64,000 bases of DNA from positions 13,377,135 through 13,441,134 of the forward strand of contig OZ026600.1 in assembly GCA_964020085.1 (NCBI GenBank), written 5' to 3'. The DNA comes from Micromussa lordhowensis. Taxonomy: Eukaryota > Cnidaria > Anthozoa > Scleractinia > Lobophylliidae. The notes beneath the pieces are model-generated. The model was not told the DNA's origin. It did not search any database and saw nothing but the letters and a program-made list of their open reading frames with translations. Position numbers and translations under genes: made by a program. Positions 42,314 through 52,829 of the stretch are shown here, piece by piece; the first letter of the stretch is position 1, and the number at the start of each line of letters is the position of its first letter.

Positions 42314-43089
42314 AAGGTTTTCATCTGCTCCTTGCGTCGCTTGACAATTTCTGCAGGATAATCACGGAACATTTGGTAGTCCGTATCTTTTAAACGGTGC
42401 CCAAGTGAAAATATTTTATGCACATCTTTATATCTCAGAAAGCGGGCCAAGATGGGTCGAGGTCCACTGTCTTTTCCTTTTCCACTGCGGTGCACTCTTT
42501 GTATCTCTACGGTTCTTGCATCTAGGAGGCCCAGGTCACGTTCCAGGAAGGACCTCAAGGTTTCTTCGGCGTCTTTGCGCTCCTCTGTTGAATCGACAGC
42601 GATGTTCATAAACTTAATGTTCTCTCTTCTAGAGTAAGCCTCCAGGTACAGGAGTTTTGTTTCCATCTCTTTTCTACCTTCTTCGTTCTCATTTACTGTT
42701 TTATTTAATTTGGCGATTTCAGCATTCGCATTGGTTAACTCTGTTGTCTGTTTATCTACCTGGGTGCTTGTGAAGTCCGCGCTGTCTTTGAGATCCTTAA
42801 TATCCTTCTCCAAAACGTCTGTGCGGTCTTCAAGGTTTTTAAGTTTTACTTCAATATTTTTGACTGATGCTTCTATAACATCGAGCTTCTGTAGTTTCTT
42901 TAATATTTCTTCTAGCTGTCCGGCTACGGTCTCCGACATATTTAACGCCGTCCAGATTTCGTCTTCTTCTTCACTCAACTGTTTCGTTGTCCTCATTTTC
43001 TTGTGTTCAGGTGATGAGACTGAGTCTTCAGAATCAGCAGATGTTCTACTTCTTCGTTTGTTTAACAGATCAGTAATAGTTTTGGCCAT
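42314..43089 (-). pseudogene. LINE ORF1 protein, inverted and C-terminally cut
   Basis: About 259 codons are uninterrupted from the ATG at 43089: a basic Ser-rich N-terminus, a coiled coil (about residues 55-150, e.g. LEEILKKLQKLDVIEASVKN), an RRM-like core beginning YSRRENIKFMNIAVDSTE, and FQ/IQRVHRSGKGKDSG with PRPILARFLRY. It lacks the last ~35 residues present in the intact ORF1 (the VAFF...DKLYING part), because the inversion breakpoint lies in MKTFK. The final three codons and stop come from the target duplication. Confidence 0.85.
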
Positions 43090-43560
43090 TAAACTTTAGG
43101 GAGTTCTCAGATAATCTGAAAATTGCGGATGGTTGCTTCGTGCTTGGTCCTTCAAAGAAGCCAGAAAAAACGGAATTCCGGCAGCTTTCAGTCAATCTCA
43201 ACCAGATAAGTTATATATTAGAGGACGATTATGGCCAGTAGGCAGAGAATTAACCTTTAGTAAAGCTGATCAAAACTTGTGCCTTTTGTAAAATTTTCCG
43301 CTAGGGGATCTTTTGTTTATCTCATTAGCTTTTAATCATAATTTGCGGCTTGTTGCCTCTCAAGATGCATAAAGTTTACCCAGTAAGAAAATGTTTTTTA
43401 CAGAGTAAGTATAAATGTATGTCTTTCTTTTTTTTCTTTTTTTGTTTTTTGTTATATGTTTAACAAATGTCCTTTTTGCGCCTAGTTGCACTACATACAA
43501 ATTCTATATCCCTGTAGCTGAAAACGGAATAAATTATTGTAACTCTTTTCCCTGGGGTGA
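43090..43560 (-). other. LINE leader and inversion junction
   Basis: On the minus strand this is the leader of the inverted ORF1; somewhere before 43560 the sequence switches to plus-strand ORF2. The exact junction is not visible. T-rich runs lie at 43425-43450. Confidence 0.45.
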
Positions 43561-44400
43561 AAACTGCCAAATTCTTTCTTTTTCAAATTTGTGATATGAC
43601 AACAAATGGGAAACAACTAACTTTGGTTAATCTATACGCTCCAAACGACGACGATCCAAATTTCTTTACCTCTGTTTTTGAGCATTTAGCCGATTTCCAG
43701 TGCGACGAGGTTATAATAGGAGGAGATTACAACTTAGTGCTCGATGTTGAGAAGGATAAAAAAGGTGGCCTTGCAAAAACACACAAAAAATCACTGGAAG
43801 TCTTAAATAAATTTTCTGAGGACTTAGATTTGGTTGATGTCTGGAGAGTTCAAAATCCTGAATCACAACGTTTTACATGGAGGCAAAGGAATCGGGAGAT
43901 ACATTGCAGACTTGACTTTTTTCTCGTAAACAAAAGTATACTCTGTAGCGCCATCAACACAGACATTGTCCCTGGGTACAAAACGGATAATTCGATGATC
44001 ACCTTGCAAATATCTCTACATAATAACACAAGGGGACGAGGTTTCTGGAAACTGAACTCCTCTTTCTTAAAGGACGAAGAATATGTCATTCAAATTAGAG
44101 AGATAATAGCTCAAACTAAGGATGAATACGCACAATATGACACCGTTACCCCTGGTCTATTATCGGAAATGATTAAAATGAAGACTAGAGAAGCATTGAT
44201 CAATTATGGTAAAACAAAAAAAAAAATCTTGAGCAAAAGCAAGGTGAAATTGAAAAATCAATCAAAATCCTCGAGGAACAAATTGCTAACACACACACGA
44301 ATGACTCCCAAAAACTATGGCCAGAATGTGAAAAGAAAAGATTTGAACTGGAAGCTATAATTGAATACCAAACAAAAGGTACGATTTAAGATCCAAGTCT
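43561..44400 (+). pseudogene. LINE ORF2 endonuclease, N-terminally truncated
   Basis: Starts within the APE domain: TLVNLYAPNDDDPNFF, EVIIGGDYNLVLDVEKDKKG, VDVWRVQNPESQRFTWRQRN and HCRLDFFLVNKS, then YKTDNSMITL where SDH(S/R) is usual. The first ~95 residues, with the catalytic Asn and Glu, are lost at the inversion. The frame breaks at the A-runs near 44217 and 44250. Confidence 0.85.
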
Positions 44401-45310
44401 CAATGGTACAACGAGGGCGAGAAAAACTCCAAATATTTTCTCAACCTTGAGAAGAGGCACTGTAGACAAAATACAATTACTCAATTGAAAATTAATGGCA
44501 TGGACGTTATTCAATCAGACAAAGAAATCTTACATGAGTGCGAAGATTTTTATAAAAAAACTCTATAGCTCTAAAATGTAAGTAAACAATTCCTCGAAGG
44601 ATTTCTTTTCACAAGCAAGACAAGCATTAAGCAATGAAAACCTATATTTTTGCGAAGGCCCATTAAGTTCCAAGGAATGTTTAGAGGCATTAAAAAGCAT
44701 GGCCTCAGAAAAGTCACCTGGTACAGATGGCCTACCGAGCGAATTTTACAAAGTCTTCTGGGAAGAAATAGGGTAAAGTCTCACAAGTGCATTAAATTTC
44801 TCCTTTGAAATCAGACAAATGCCCATATCACAGAGGCGTGGAATTATAAAACTAATACCAAAAAAAGATGCCGATCCCAACTTAATTAAAAATTGGCGCC
44901 CATTAACACTATTAAATTGTGATTATAAGATTGCATCGAAGGCCATTGCAAACCGAATAAAAACAGTTTTACCCGAGCTGATATCAGATGATCAGTTAGG
45001 ATTTATAAAGAATAGATGCATTAGCAATAACATACGTACGCTAGATAGCGTCATCCAGTATACAGCAAATAAAAATATCCCCGGGCTAATTCCTTTTTCT
45101 CGATTTTGAAAAAGCCTTTGACACCCTGGAGTGGTCTTTTATCGAAAAACCCCTTCAACATTTTGGCTTTGGCCTCTCGCTGTCAAAGTGGATCAGACTT
45201 TTTTATTGTAAAACACAAAGCTGCATCTTAAACAATGGATGGACGAGCAATTTCTTTGAACTAAGTCGAAGAGCAAGACAAGACTGCGTGTTATCACCTT
45301 ATCTCTTTAT
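44400..45310 (+). pseudogene. LINE ORF2 reverse transcriptase, first half
   Basis: SEKSPGTDGLPSEFYKVFW, then RRGIIKLIPKKDADPNLIKN and WRPLTLLNCDYKIASKAIAN, DQLGFIKNRCISNN and, after a frame change, DFEKAFDTLEWSFIEK carrying the motif A Asp. The sequence reaches SPYLFI and is interrupted by the foldback element. At least four frame changes. Confidence 0.85.
45305..45310. repeat. Foldback element target duplication, left
   Basis: CTTTAT, repeated at 47688-47693; the LINE coding sequence resumes after the second copy. Confidence 0.8.
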
Positions 45311-46139
45311 TATGGTGGCCCATTATTCTCATAAGAAAATAACGTGAAATATCACAAAACATCAAGAAATACTAGCTGATTTTATCAGTAACCTTAAAAA
45401 ATAAAACAAAATAAAATAAAAACGGAAAATTATTAAGGCTCTTTATAATTTTTTAATTATTTTTATTTCAATGTAATCGAAAAGAGAAAATTTTAATATA
45501 GAAAATAAAGTAAAACAGAGAAGAAAATTTATTGACGTAAAATAACATGCAAAATCTGAGTGAAAAAAAAAGGAAGTGAAAAAAATTACAAAAGCATTTA
45601 ACACGAAAATCAAAACTAAAAGCAAAACAGAAAACTGAGAAAATTCATTGACGTAAAATAACATGCAAAATCTGAGTGAAAATCCCCCAAAAAAACGAAG
45701 TGAAAAAAAAAATACAACAACATTTAACACCAAAATCAAAACAAAAAGCAAAACGATTCTTACATGTTCATAACTGGCCCAGCGTTCTCATAGGAAATCA
45801 AAGCAAAAAGTGAAGTAAAATGATTACGACGTGGCCCAATGTTCTCATAGGTCCGTAACCCGTCAAATAGCGACACATTCATAGCGGTATACCAGCTGCA
45901 AACTCCACAGTTTATAGGGTAAGCTCTCCTGATCCCTTCCAAGTTGCAGGGGAACAAAAAAACATCGATAAATCGCTTTCATTTTCTAATTTGCAATCCA
46001 CAATGGCGGACACGGCCCGCTGTTCTCATAGCCCAAGATACATCCTGGCAGCGGTGTAACCCCTCATCGTTGGAGGCAGGAGACTGGGTCTGTGATCTTA
46101 AGAGGTCACTCAGCCGTGCATCTTTCCTGCGCTTCGTTA
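45311..46139 (+). repeat. Left arm of the foldback element
   Basis: Motif sites on this arm (complement form GGCCC(A/G)...GTTCTCATA) lie at about 45315, 45775, 45835 and 46015. Very A-rich between 45395 and 45750. Confidence 0.9.
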
Positions 46140-46186
46140 TCGCAGCTGCGGAAGGTTTTGTACTTTGAGGAGGAAGTAGAGTTAAA

Positions 46187-46610
46187 ATGAGTCGCATCAG
46201 GAATGCGGACTGGGAAGACGATGAAAGTTTAGCCGAAGAACTAAAGAAGTACGTGTTAGCAAATCTAAGACGTAGTGAAGTGCTTGACTTTGTTGAAAGA
46301 GACTATCTCCAGTATGCATGGAGTCTGGGTACGCTGAGCCGTAGAATGAATCACTTTGGTATAAAGTACATAGATTATAGTCTCACAGTCGCTAAAGTGG
46401 AGGAAGCTGTTTGTGAAGAAAATGACGGCCCAGGGCAGCTGCTGGGATATTGTGCCTTGCAGAAAAAATTCGACAACAACACCAGCTTGCCGTCCCATGG
46501 GCTCTGGTGTATGACGTCCTTACAAAAGTTGATCCTGAAGGGCTGGAACGTCGGCAGAATGTGGGCCGTAATAAAAGAAAGAGGGGTGCTACGGGTACAT
46601 TCACTTCACT
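46187..46610 (+). pseudogene. Transposase-like N-terminal exon in the foldback centre
   Basis: SRIRNADWEDDESLAEELKK, then RMNHFGIKYIDYSLTVAKVE and GPGQLLGYCALQKK. After a one-base frame change near 46460 come IRQQHQLAVPWALVYDVLTK and VDPEGLERRQNVGRNKRKRG, up to FTSL. This matches, from memory, the region before the integrase-type catalytic domain (PNYIWHIDGYDK-like) in a family of animal transposase-like proteins. A GTAGGT donor at 46611 sits right after the last conserved codon, so this looks like exon 1 whose partner exons are absent. Not functional alone. Confidence 0.65.
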
Positions 46611-46615
46611 GGTAG

Positions 46616-46848
46616 GTGTTATTATAATGTTGTTATAACCATTGGGCCACGTGCTAATTATTGAGCCTCTCCAAGGAGGGGGAGCGGGGGGGGGGAGGTC
46701 CATGTTCGCTTGTTCCCAACAAATTTTTTTCCAAAATAAACTCTTACATTTTGGTGTTGCCCGCTACCCAAAATTCGCTGACGTCTCTTGGGAGGCATCG
46801 TTTCAAAAGAGGAGGAATATATTATTAAACACCACCTTCTCTGTTCGA
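46616..46848. other. Right part of the foldback centre
   Basis: Contains one more TTGGGCCACGTG site near 46642, a G-run at 46688-46697 and an AATAAA at about 46735. No further coding. Confidence 0.5.
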
Positions 46849-47687
46849 ACGAAGCGCGGGAAAGATGCACGGCTGAGTGACCTCTCAAGATCACAGACCC
46901 AGTCTCCTTCCTCCAACGATGAGGGGTTACACCGCTGCCAGGATGTATCTCGGGCTATGAGAACAGCGGGCCATGTTCGCCATTGTGGATTGCAAATTAG
47001 AAAATGAAAGCGATTTATCGATGTTTTTTTGTTCCCCTGCAACTTGGAAGGGATCAGGAAAGCCTACCCTATAAACTGTGGAGTTTGCAGCTGGTATACC
47101 GCTATGAATGTGTCGCTATTTGACGGGTTACGGAGCTATGAGAACATTGGGCCACGTCGTAAACATGTGAAAATCATTTTACTTCACTTTTTGCTTTGAT
47201 TTCCTATGAGAACGCTGGGCCAGTTATGAACATGTAAGAATCGTTTTGCTTTTCGTTTTGATTTTGGTGTTAAATGCTGTTGTATTTTTTTTTCACTTCG
47301 TTTTTTTGGGGGATTTTCACTCAGATTTTGCATGTTATTTTACGTCAATGAATTTTCTCAGTTTTCTGTTTTGCTTTTGGTTTTGATTTTCGTGTTAAAT
47401 GCTTTTGTAATTTTTTTCACTTCGTTTTTTTTTTCCACTCAGATTTTGCATGTTATTTTACGTCAATAAATTTTCTTTTCTGTTTTACTTTATTTTCTAT
47501 ATTAAAATTTTCTCTTTTCGATTACGTTGAAATAAAAATAATTAAAAAATTATAAAGAGCCTTAATAATTTTCCGTTTTTATTTTATTTTGTTTTATTTT
47601 TTAAGGTTACTGATAAAATCAGCTAGTATTTCTTGATGTTTTGTGATATTTCACGTTATTTTCTTATGAGAATAATGGGCCACCATA
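46849..47687 (-). repeat. Right arm of the foldback element
   Basis: The inverse of 45311-46139. Motif sites TATGAGAACAGCGGGCC, TATGAGAACATTGGGCC, TATGAGAACGCTGGGCC and TATGAGAATAATGGGCC at about 46955, 47138, 47205 and 47666. Confidence 0.9.
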
Positions 47688-48335
47688 CTTTATATTATCT
47701 GTAGAAATACTTTCTGAAGCCATACGTAACAAAAGCGAAATTATGGGTATTAAAATACAGGACACTGAATTTAAATTAAGTCAATACGCAGATGATACGA
47801 CCCTCATGTAGGCGGTTCCGAGGAATCCTTTAAGGCATCGCTGACTCTGATAGAAGCTTTTGGTAAAATGTCTGGGCTTAAGCTGAATGATAGAAAAACC
47901 GAAGCTCTATGGATAGGCTCCAAAACAAACTGCCAACAAAAATTTTGCTTAGGAAAAAAATTTCAATGGCAAAACAAAAAGGTTAAGGCGCTGGGTGTTT
48001 GGTTCTCTACGGATCAAGATATGGCGATCTCTCTAAACTATACTGAAATTCCGGAGACTAAGTTTAGTAGGGAAGATAGTAGTTTTGAAAAGTCTAGTAG
48101 CATCTCAACTTGTATATGTATTTTCGCCTTTGCAAACAAATCATGAAGTAATCAAAGAGATCAACAAACTTTTCTTCAATTTTTTATGGAAAGATAAGGG
48201 TGATAAAATTAAACGCATGGTTATGATCAACGACTACCCAAACGGAGGACTTAAAATGATCGATGTGGTATCTTTCAACAAATCACTAAAAGCCTCTTGG
48301 ATTAAAAAAATATCTGGATTCAGAAAACAGTAGCA
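47688..48335 (+). pseudogene. LINE ORF2 reverse transcriptase, second half
   Basis: Resumes after the insertion with ILSVEILSEAIRNKSEIMG, then QYADDTTL (catalytic Asp pair intact, about 47782-47805), AFGKMSGLKLNDRKTEALWI and VKALGVWFSTDQD. After a frame change come FFNFLWKDKGDKIKRMVMIN and DYPNGGLKMIDV. This is the palm, thumb and connector of an L1-type RT. Confidence 0.85.
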
Positions 48336-49440
48336 TATGGAAAACAATTTTCAATTTAGAGCTTGGAAAATATGGAGGCAACGCCTTTTTTAAAGGTAAT
48401 CTTAACAAAAAAGATATTGATAAACTAAGTATAGAGGATCCATTTGTCAAAGAAATCATAGAAATATGGTCAGATGCTTTCTTTGCAAAAGTTTCAAAAG
48501 ACCACCTCCTGTCTCTACCTCTTTGGCAAAATTCTTTAATTAGAATAAATAATACACCGGTACTTTACACAGATTGGCTTTTGAAGGGTATCACACAAGT
48601 AAAACATTTAATGGATGATTCTCATAACTTTATGTCCCTAGGGAGTTTTCAAAATAAGTATGAACTTTATTTTATTTATTTACTTACAACGCGCAAGTGT
48701 CAATATACATTTTCACGTCAAACCACTTTCTTTGTTTGGAATTATCTCAGCAGTGAAAATTTTGCAAAGACAAATCCCAAAAACCCAACTAAAACATGAA
48801 AGCCTTTCCAATACTTTTTTAAAAAGCCAAAAATCTTCAAGAATTGTGTACCAGAAACTAACATCGGATAAAGGTAAACGACCACTATCATGTCAAGAGA
48901 AATGGCACAAAGATATTAGTTCTACAAATGAAACTGTTGACTGGAGAAAAGACTATCAAACATCTACCGCGTGCACAAGGAGTTCTAAACTAATAGATTT
49001 TAATTTCAGATTTTTACACAGATGGCTGGCGACAAATAGCTATTTGCAAAAAAATAGGAATCAGAGAGGACAATAACTGCACCTTTTGCCATAACGAAAA
49101 AGAAGATCTGATGCATTTATTCTGGCAGTGTGAAAAAACAACAATCTTTTGGGAAAATCTATCATTATGGCTGCAGTTGTGTCAGATTCTCACAACAGAA
49201 AACAATCTATCCTTAGAGACCGCTTTAGGCCTCAAGCCTGACAGCTCTAACTTCAAACTCCAAATAAACTTCTGCTGCCTACTAGCTAAACAACACATTT
49301 GGATATGCAGATTGAGAGAACTTCATCCAACTCAAAACTTCTTAATTTATCTGAAACATATACACCTATTAGAAAACAAGACATCAAGTAACACTAAAAA
49401 ATGGAAGCCTTTTCTACCCTCGCTTAATCAGGTCTCCTAA
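48336..49440 (+). pseudogene. LINE ORF2 C-terminal region
   Basis: Pieces in several frames: KYGGNAFFKGNLNKKDIDKL, NTPVLYTDWLLKGITQVKHL and KLIDFNFRFLHRWLATNSYL, then CTFCHNEKEDLMHLFWQCEK, the Cys-x2-Cys...His...Cys motif at the end of L1/Tx1 ORF2. The frame closes at 49440 and is followed by a UTR and A-rich tail. Confidence 0.8.
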
Positions 49441-49735
49441 GCTCTTGGTTAAAAAAACATTAAATGCCAGAGTTTTTCCCCCAAATACACATCTTTATAA
49501 CATAGTTATACTTTTATTGGAACTGGCTTTTCACCCTTAAGGAAATTATGGGAAAAAAAAAGAAAAGAAAAAAAAATCGATAGAATGTATAAAACACGTA
49601 AGCAAGAGCAAATAGTGTAACTTTTGTAATAGCATAGTGTATTGTATATCTTTGTAAGTAGGGTAGTGTACTGTATGTATTTTGTTTTCTTTTTGTAAGT
49701 AGCGTTGTTGTAAAATAAATAAATAAATAAAAAAA

Positions 49736-49749
49736 AAGACATGTACTTG
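49736..49749. repeat. Target-site duplication of the second L1, right
   Basis: AAGACATGTACTTG, partner of 42300-42313. Confidence 0.75.
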
Positions 49750-49844
49750 GAGAATGTGACAGAGACAAAGTTTGGTGCAAATTCCTTAAATAGAAGTGCT
49801 GCTACGGGGTGACCCTCATAAGGCAGCCAAACATGAGCCTCGTC

Positions 49845-50060
49845 CCATTTAGTTGAAATACATGCAAATGTTTTGAATGTTGATCATAGCAACTAGTAAA
49901 AATGTGGCTAAACCCCCATTCCGTCTTCAATGTTGGAAATTGGCAAAATGCATTCATATGTCCATTCAAAGTGTTTTGTCAACATTGTTCTGGGGTGAGG
50001 AGGGGCAAAATGCATGAAAACTGAAGTGTTTCGACAATCATAATGAGGCTTGTACCCTTG
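49845..50060. repeat. Dispersed repeat, copy 2
   Basis: Partner of 41085-41290, with about 55 extra bases around 49890-49945. Confidence 0.75.
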
Positions 50061-51470
50061 AAAACCCTATGGGACATTGCAACAGCAAAACAGAATGTTG
50101 TATTTGTGACCTGCCACAGGAAAATTAACGGGGAAAGGCAGTCATAAAAGCACAAGTGTAATGACATGGCACGCTTAGCACTTTCCTAATGTCACAGATA
50201 TGCACATTTTTTAAGAAGCAAAACAAAGACTAGCGTGGTAGCTTTTGAAGCATGCTCAAGCCCTTGTCTCCGCCAGTGAGCTACATGTCATGCACTTAAC
50301 ATGTTATATGACACACGAGAAAAGACTGATGCGTCATATGGCACACATGTCATCAAACACACCTCAGATAACAAGGAACCTTAAGGAAGTCTTAACTCAG
50401 CAAAACAATTCAATTCTTGAAGGAATGGCATGAGGAGCTGACTAAAAATGTGTTATTGAGAAAAGAATGGTTTCTTCTATTTGTTCGTCCCTCTAGACAG
50501 TATTTGCAAGACTAAAGTTCCAGATTGAAAGAACGCCAACCTGGTGTAGATGTATATAAGTGAACAAAGTTAACGACAATTAGAACTTAACAAGCCCATG
50601 ACACGGCAAACTAAATTGAACTTAAAAAAATCAATAGCTTGAAAGCAAAGGCTAGTTCATTCACCCATTTTTGTCTTTCTTGTTTGGCAAGATTTTACTT
50701 GAAAAGAAACGTTTTACAGTTTCTCTCAATAGCTCTGAGGATAAATGTACTCTAAGTGAGTTGATGAAATTGACGAGAAGAATGTTGCAATTCTGTTGAA
50801 TCAATATTGATACCTGTGGGTAATCAGCCCTTCTTTTTTTGCAAAAAAGGGATTGTCTATACAGGGCGACCAGGGTCCCGTCTGCTTTAAACGTGCCTAT
50901 AATAAGAATACCATCCAGGAATTTTACATTTCATTATGGTATGAAACAAATTATGATATGAAACAACCTAGGCAGGCAGGACAACGGTGCCACCTTTCAA
51001 CATTTACAAAATACTCAAACGTACCTGTCAATTCCTTGACATGCAACTTGCAAATGAGCTAGGAGGAATGAATGAAGCTCTGGAAATCTTGAGAAGAACT
51101 CTCTTCCTGTCATACTACAAGAAATCAAAATGAACCAAAATAAGTTAGTAAGGTGTAGTAGACATGAGCCCAGCCACTTGTCAATGCAAATTGAAAGTTA
51201 ACTCTAAAGCTAACCTTTTAAAATCAATTTACCGGTAACACTTTTTCACCTCCAAGACAAACTTTCACACTTTTTAAACCCTTTTGAAACAACATATTTT
51301 TCGTGAAGTTGCTTTAATTGAACTCAGTGAAATTGACTCCAAAGAGTGCAGAAAGTCAGTCACAAAAAAATTTCCTGCACAAAATGTAAAGCTGTGCAAA
51401 AAATCACATTAATCATCAAGTGATCATTCGGCTTGACGAAATGCTTATTGGCTAATTTTTAAAGGTTACA
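50061..51470. other. Unannotated stretch
   Basis: No gene, repeat or element signature recognised. Confidence 0.5.
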
Positions 51471-51479
51471 CTCTATATA

Positions 51480-52080
51480 CTTTATTTTTTCAAATTAAAT
51501 TTTACAAAAAAACGACATGCCTGCAACTAGCAAAGGCTAATCTAGGCAGGTCATGCCTTAATAGCCAAATTACAAAAATATATGAAAACAGAAGTTAACT
51601 AATAAAGTAGAAGGGAAAAAAACAGTATTACATAATGACAAAGAAAAAAAAAACTTTCATTGACCTACTTTAAAATATAGGTACAGCTACATGTACTGTT
51701 TGTATTATTTGGAAGGGGACAGATTAGGAGAACTATTACAAGGACTTTACATTTTGTACAATCTCAGATAAATCTATGTAAGAGTCTTGTAAACCTAAAA
51801 TGTTGAATAAAATTTGCTTGAGTTTTCTTTTAAACACATTTTCGGAAAGATTTCTTGATGCTTGAGGTATTTCATTCCACTACTTGTGAGTAGAATAAGA
51901 TGATAACTATTTTATGGGGGCTCTGCTTCTAGGTTTGGCCAGTATAATTTTCTAGTTTACATCCGGTATTCAAGATAAAAGTATTTACGATTGTTCCTGC
52001 TGAACATTTGAGCCATAAAGGTAACAATAAAGTTACCAAAAAACTTCATAGCATGGTAATATTTTGAATAAGGTCAACAA
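51480..52080 (-). pseudogene. LINE C-terminus and 3' UTR (RTE/CR1-like)
   Basis: The minus strand gives NEIPQASRNLSENVFKRKLK and QILFNILGLQDSYIDLSEIV, the final residues of a LINE ORF2 (expected after SxxFxxxLKxxL). The downstream UTR has GGCATGACCTGCCTAGATTA and TGCAGGCATGTCGTTTTTTT, and ends with AAAAAATAAAGTATATAG near 51475. Upstream coding is too decayed to read. Confidence 0.55.
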
Positions 52081-52219
52081 AAACGTGTGGAGACTTCAGC
52101 CCTCAACCTGGCCCTGCAAGAAAACCAAACTCCAGAGAGTGCGCAATAAAGACTGGAAATCATCTTTAGTGACAAAATGTTGTGTTTTTTTTAAAATAAT
52201 TTTCTCAGAATGCTGTTAA

Positions 52220-52822
52220 AGAAGAAGGTCACTCCAAAAAACATGTATTTTTTTGTCAACTCTAATAAAAAACCTTGCACTAAGCTTAGCCACTCACTGA
52301 AGTTTTAGCTTCTAAAGTGCAGGTTTTCCTTGTGAAATTTGTCTCCAAATTCGAACATCGTTGCAACCATTTTGCAAAGTACTCAGCAACCAGGCCACAC
52401 TTTTGTGACAAAATTCTGTCCAAAGGAGGTTTCTAACTACCACTCTGGGTTGTGGCTGCTATTGAGCCATATTATTTTGAGCCAAACATCCTCCAAACTC
52501 TGAAATGACAGCATTGACGATAGTGAAGTGGAAAACTGCTCGGACAAAAATGGATTTTGCTGACCTTGTGAAGGGTGACAAGATGGTTGCAGGTTTTTCT
52601 CCTTGTGGCAGATTTCGAGTCCGACCAAATGACATCACATAAACACTGTCTGGCTGCCAAGACAGTTTCAAAATGGTGGCCTCTGAAGATGATATTTCTA
52701 GATGAATTTCTTCAGGATAGCAGGCGTTTCAGAGGCTGAAAGTTTGGTGAGTGGAAAAGCTGAATGTTTACTTGCTATAGGCTAAGACTAAAAAAGCAAG
52801 CTTTCAGGAGTGACCTTCTCCT
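52220..52822. mobile_element. TTAA-flanked MITE, 603 bp
   Basis: Termini AGAAGAAGGTCACTCC and GGAGTGACCTTCTCCT are inverted with one mismatch in 16, and both sides carry TTAA (52216-52219 and 52823-52826). A TTAA duplication is characteristic of piggyBac and Kolobok superfamilies. No transposase inside. Confidence 0.8.
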
Positions 52823-52829
52823 TTAAGAA

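Larger units (their letters stand above)
45311..47687 (+). mobile_element. Foldback DNA transposon, 2377 bp, arms of about 830 bp
   Basis: The termini TATGGTGGCCCATTATTCTC and its inverse are exact. The arms 45311-46139 and 46849-47687 are inverted copies along their whole length with few differences. The CTTTAT duplication marks the insertion into LINE ORF2. The 710-bp centre encodes the first part of a transposase-like protein. Each arm carries about four copies of a TATGAGAAC(N)3GGGCC motif. Confidence 0.92.
42314..49735 (+). mobile_element. L1-type LINE with inverted 5' segment
   Basis: ORF1 lies on the minus strand at the left edge. ORF2 runs on the plus strand to an A-rich tail (AAATAAATAAATAAAAAAAA). 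The whole is enclosed by a 14-bp target duplication. A single insertion with its 5' part inverted is the signature of twin priming. ORF2 is split by the foldback transposon at 45311-47687. Numerous frameshifts show it is older than the LINE at 22-27 kb. Confidence 0.8.

Noticed and set aside
43100..43560. Bidirectional promoter between two divergent genes
   Set aside because: The divergent arrangement is explained by one LINE with its 5' part inverted, enclosed by a single target duplication.
46450..46638. Independent small gene in the foldback centre
   Set aside because: It is the frame-shifted continuation of the transposase-like exon at 46187.
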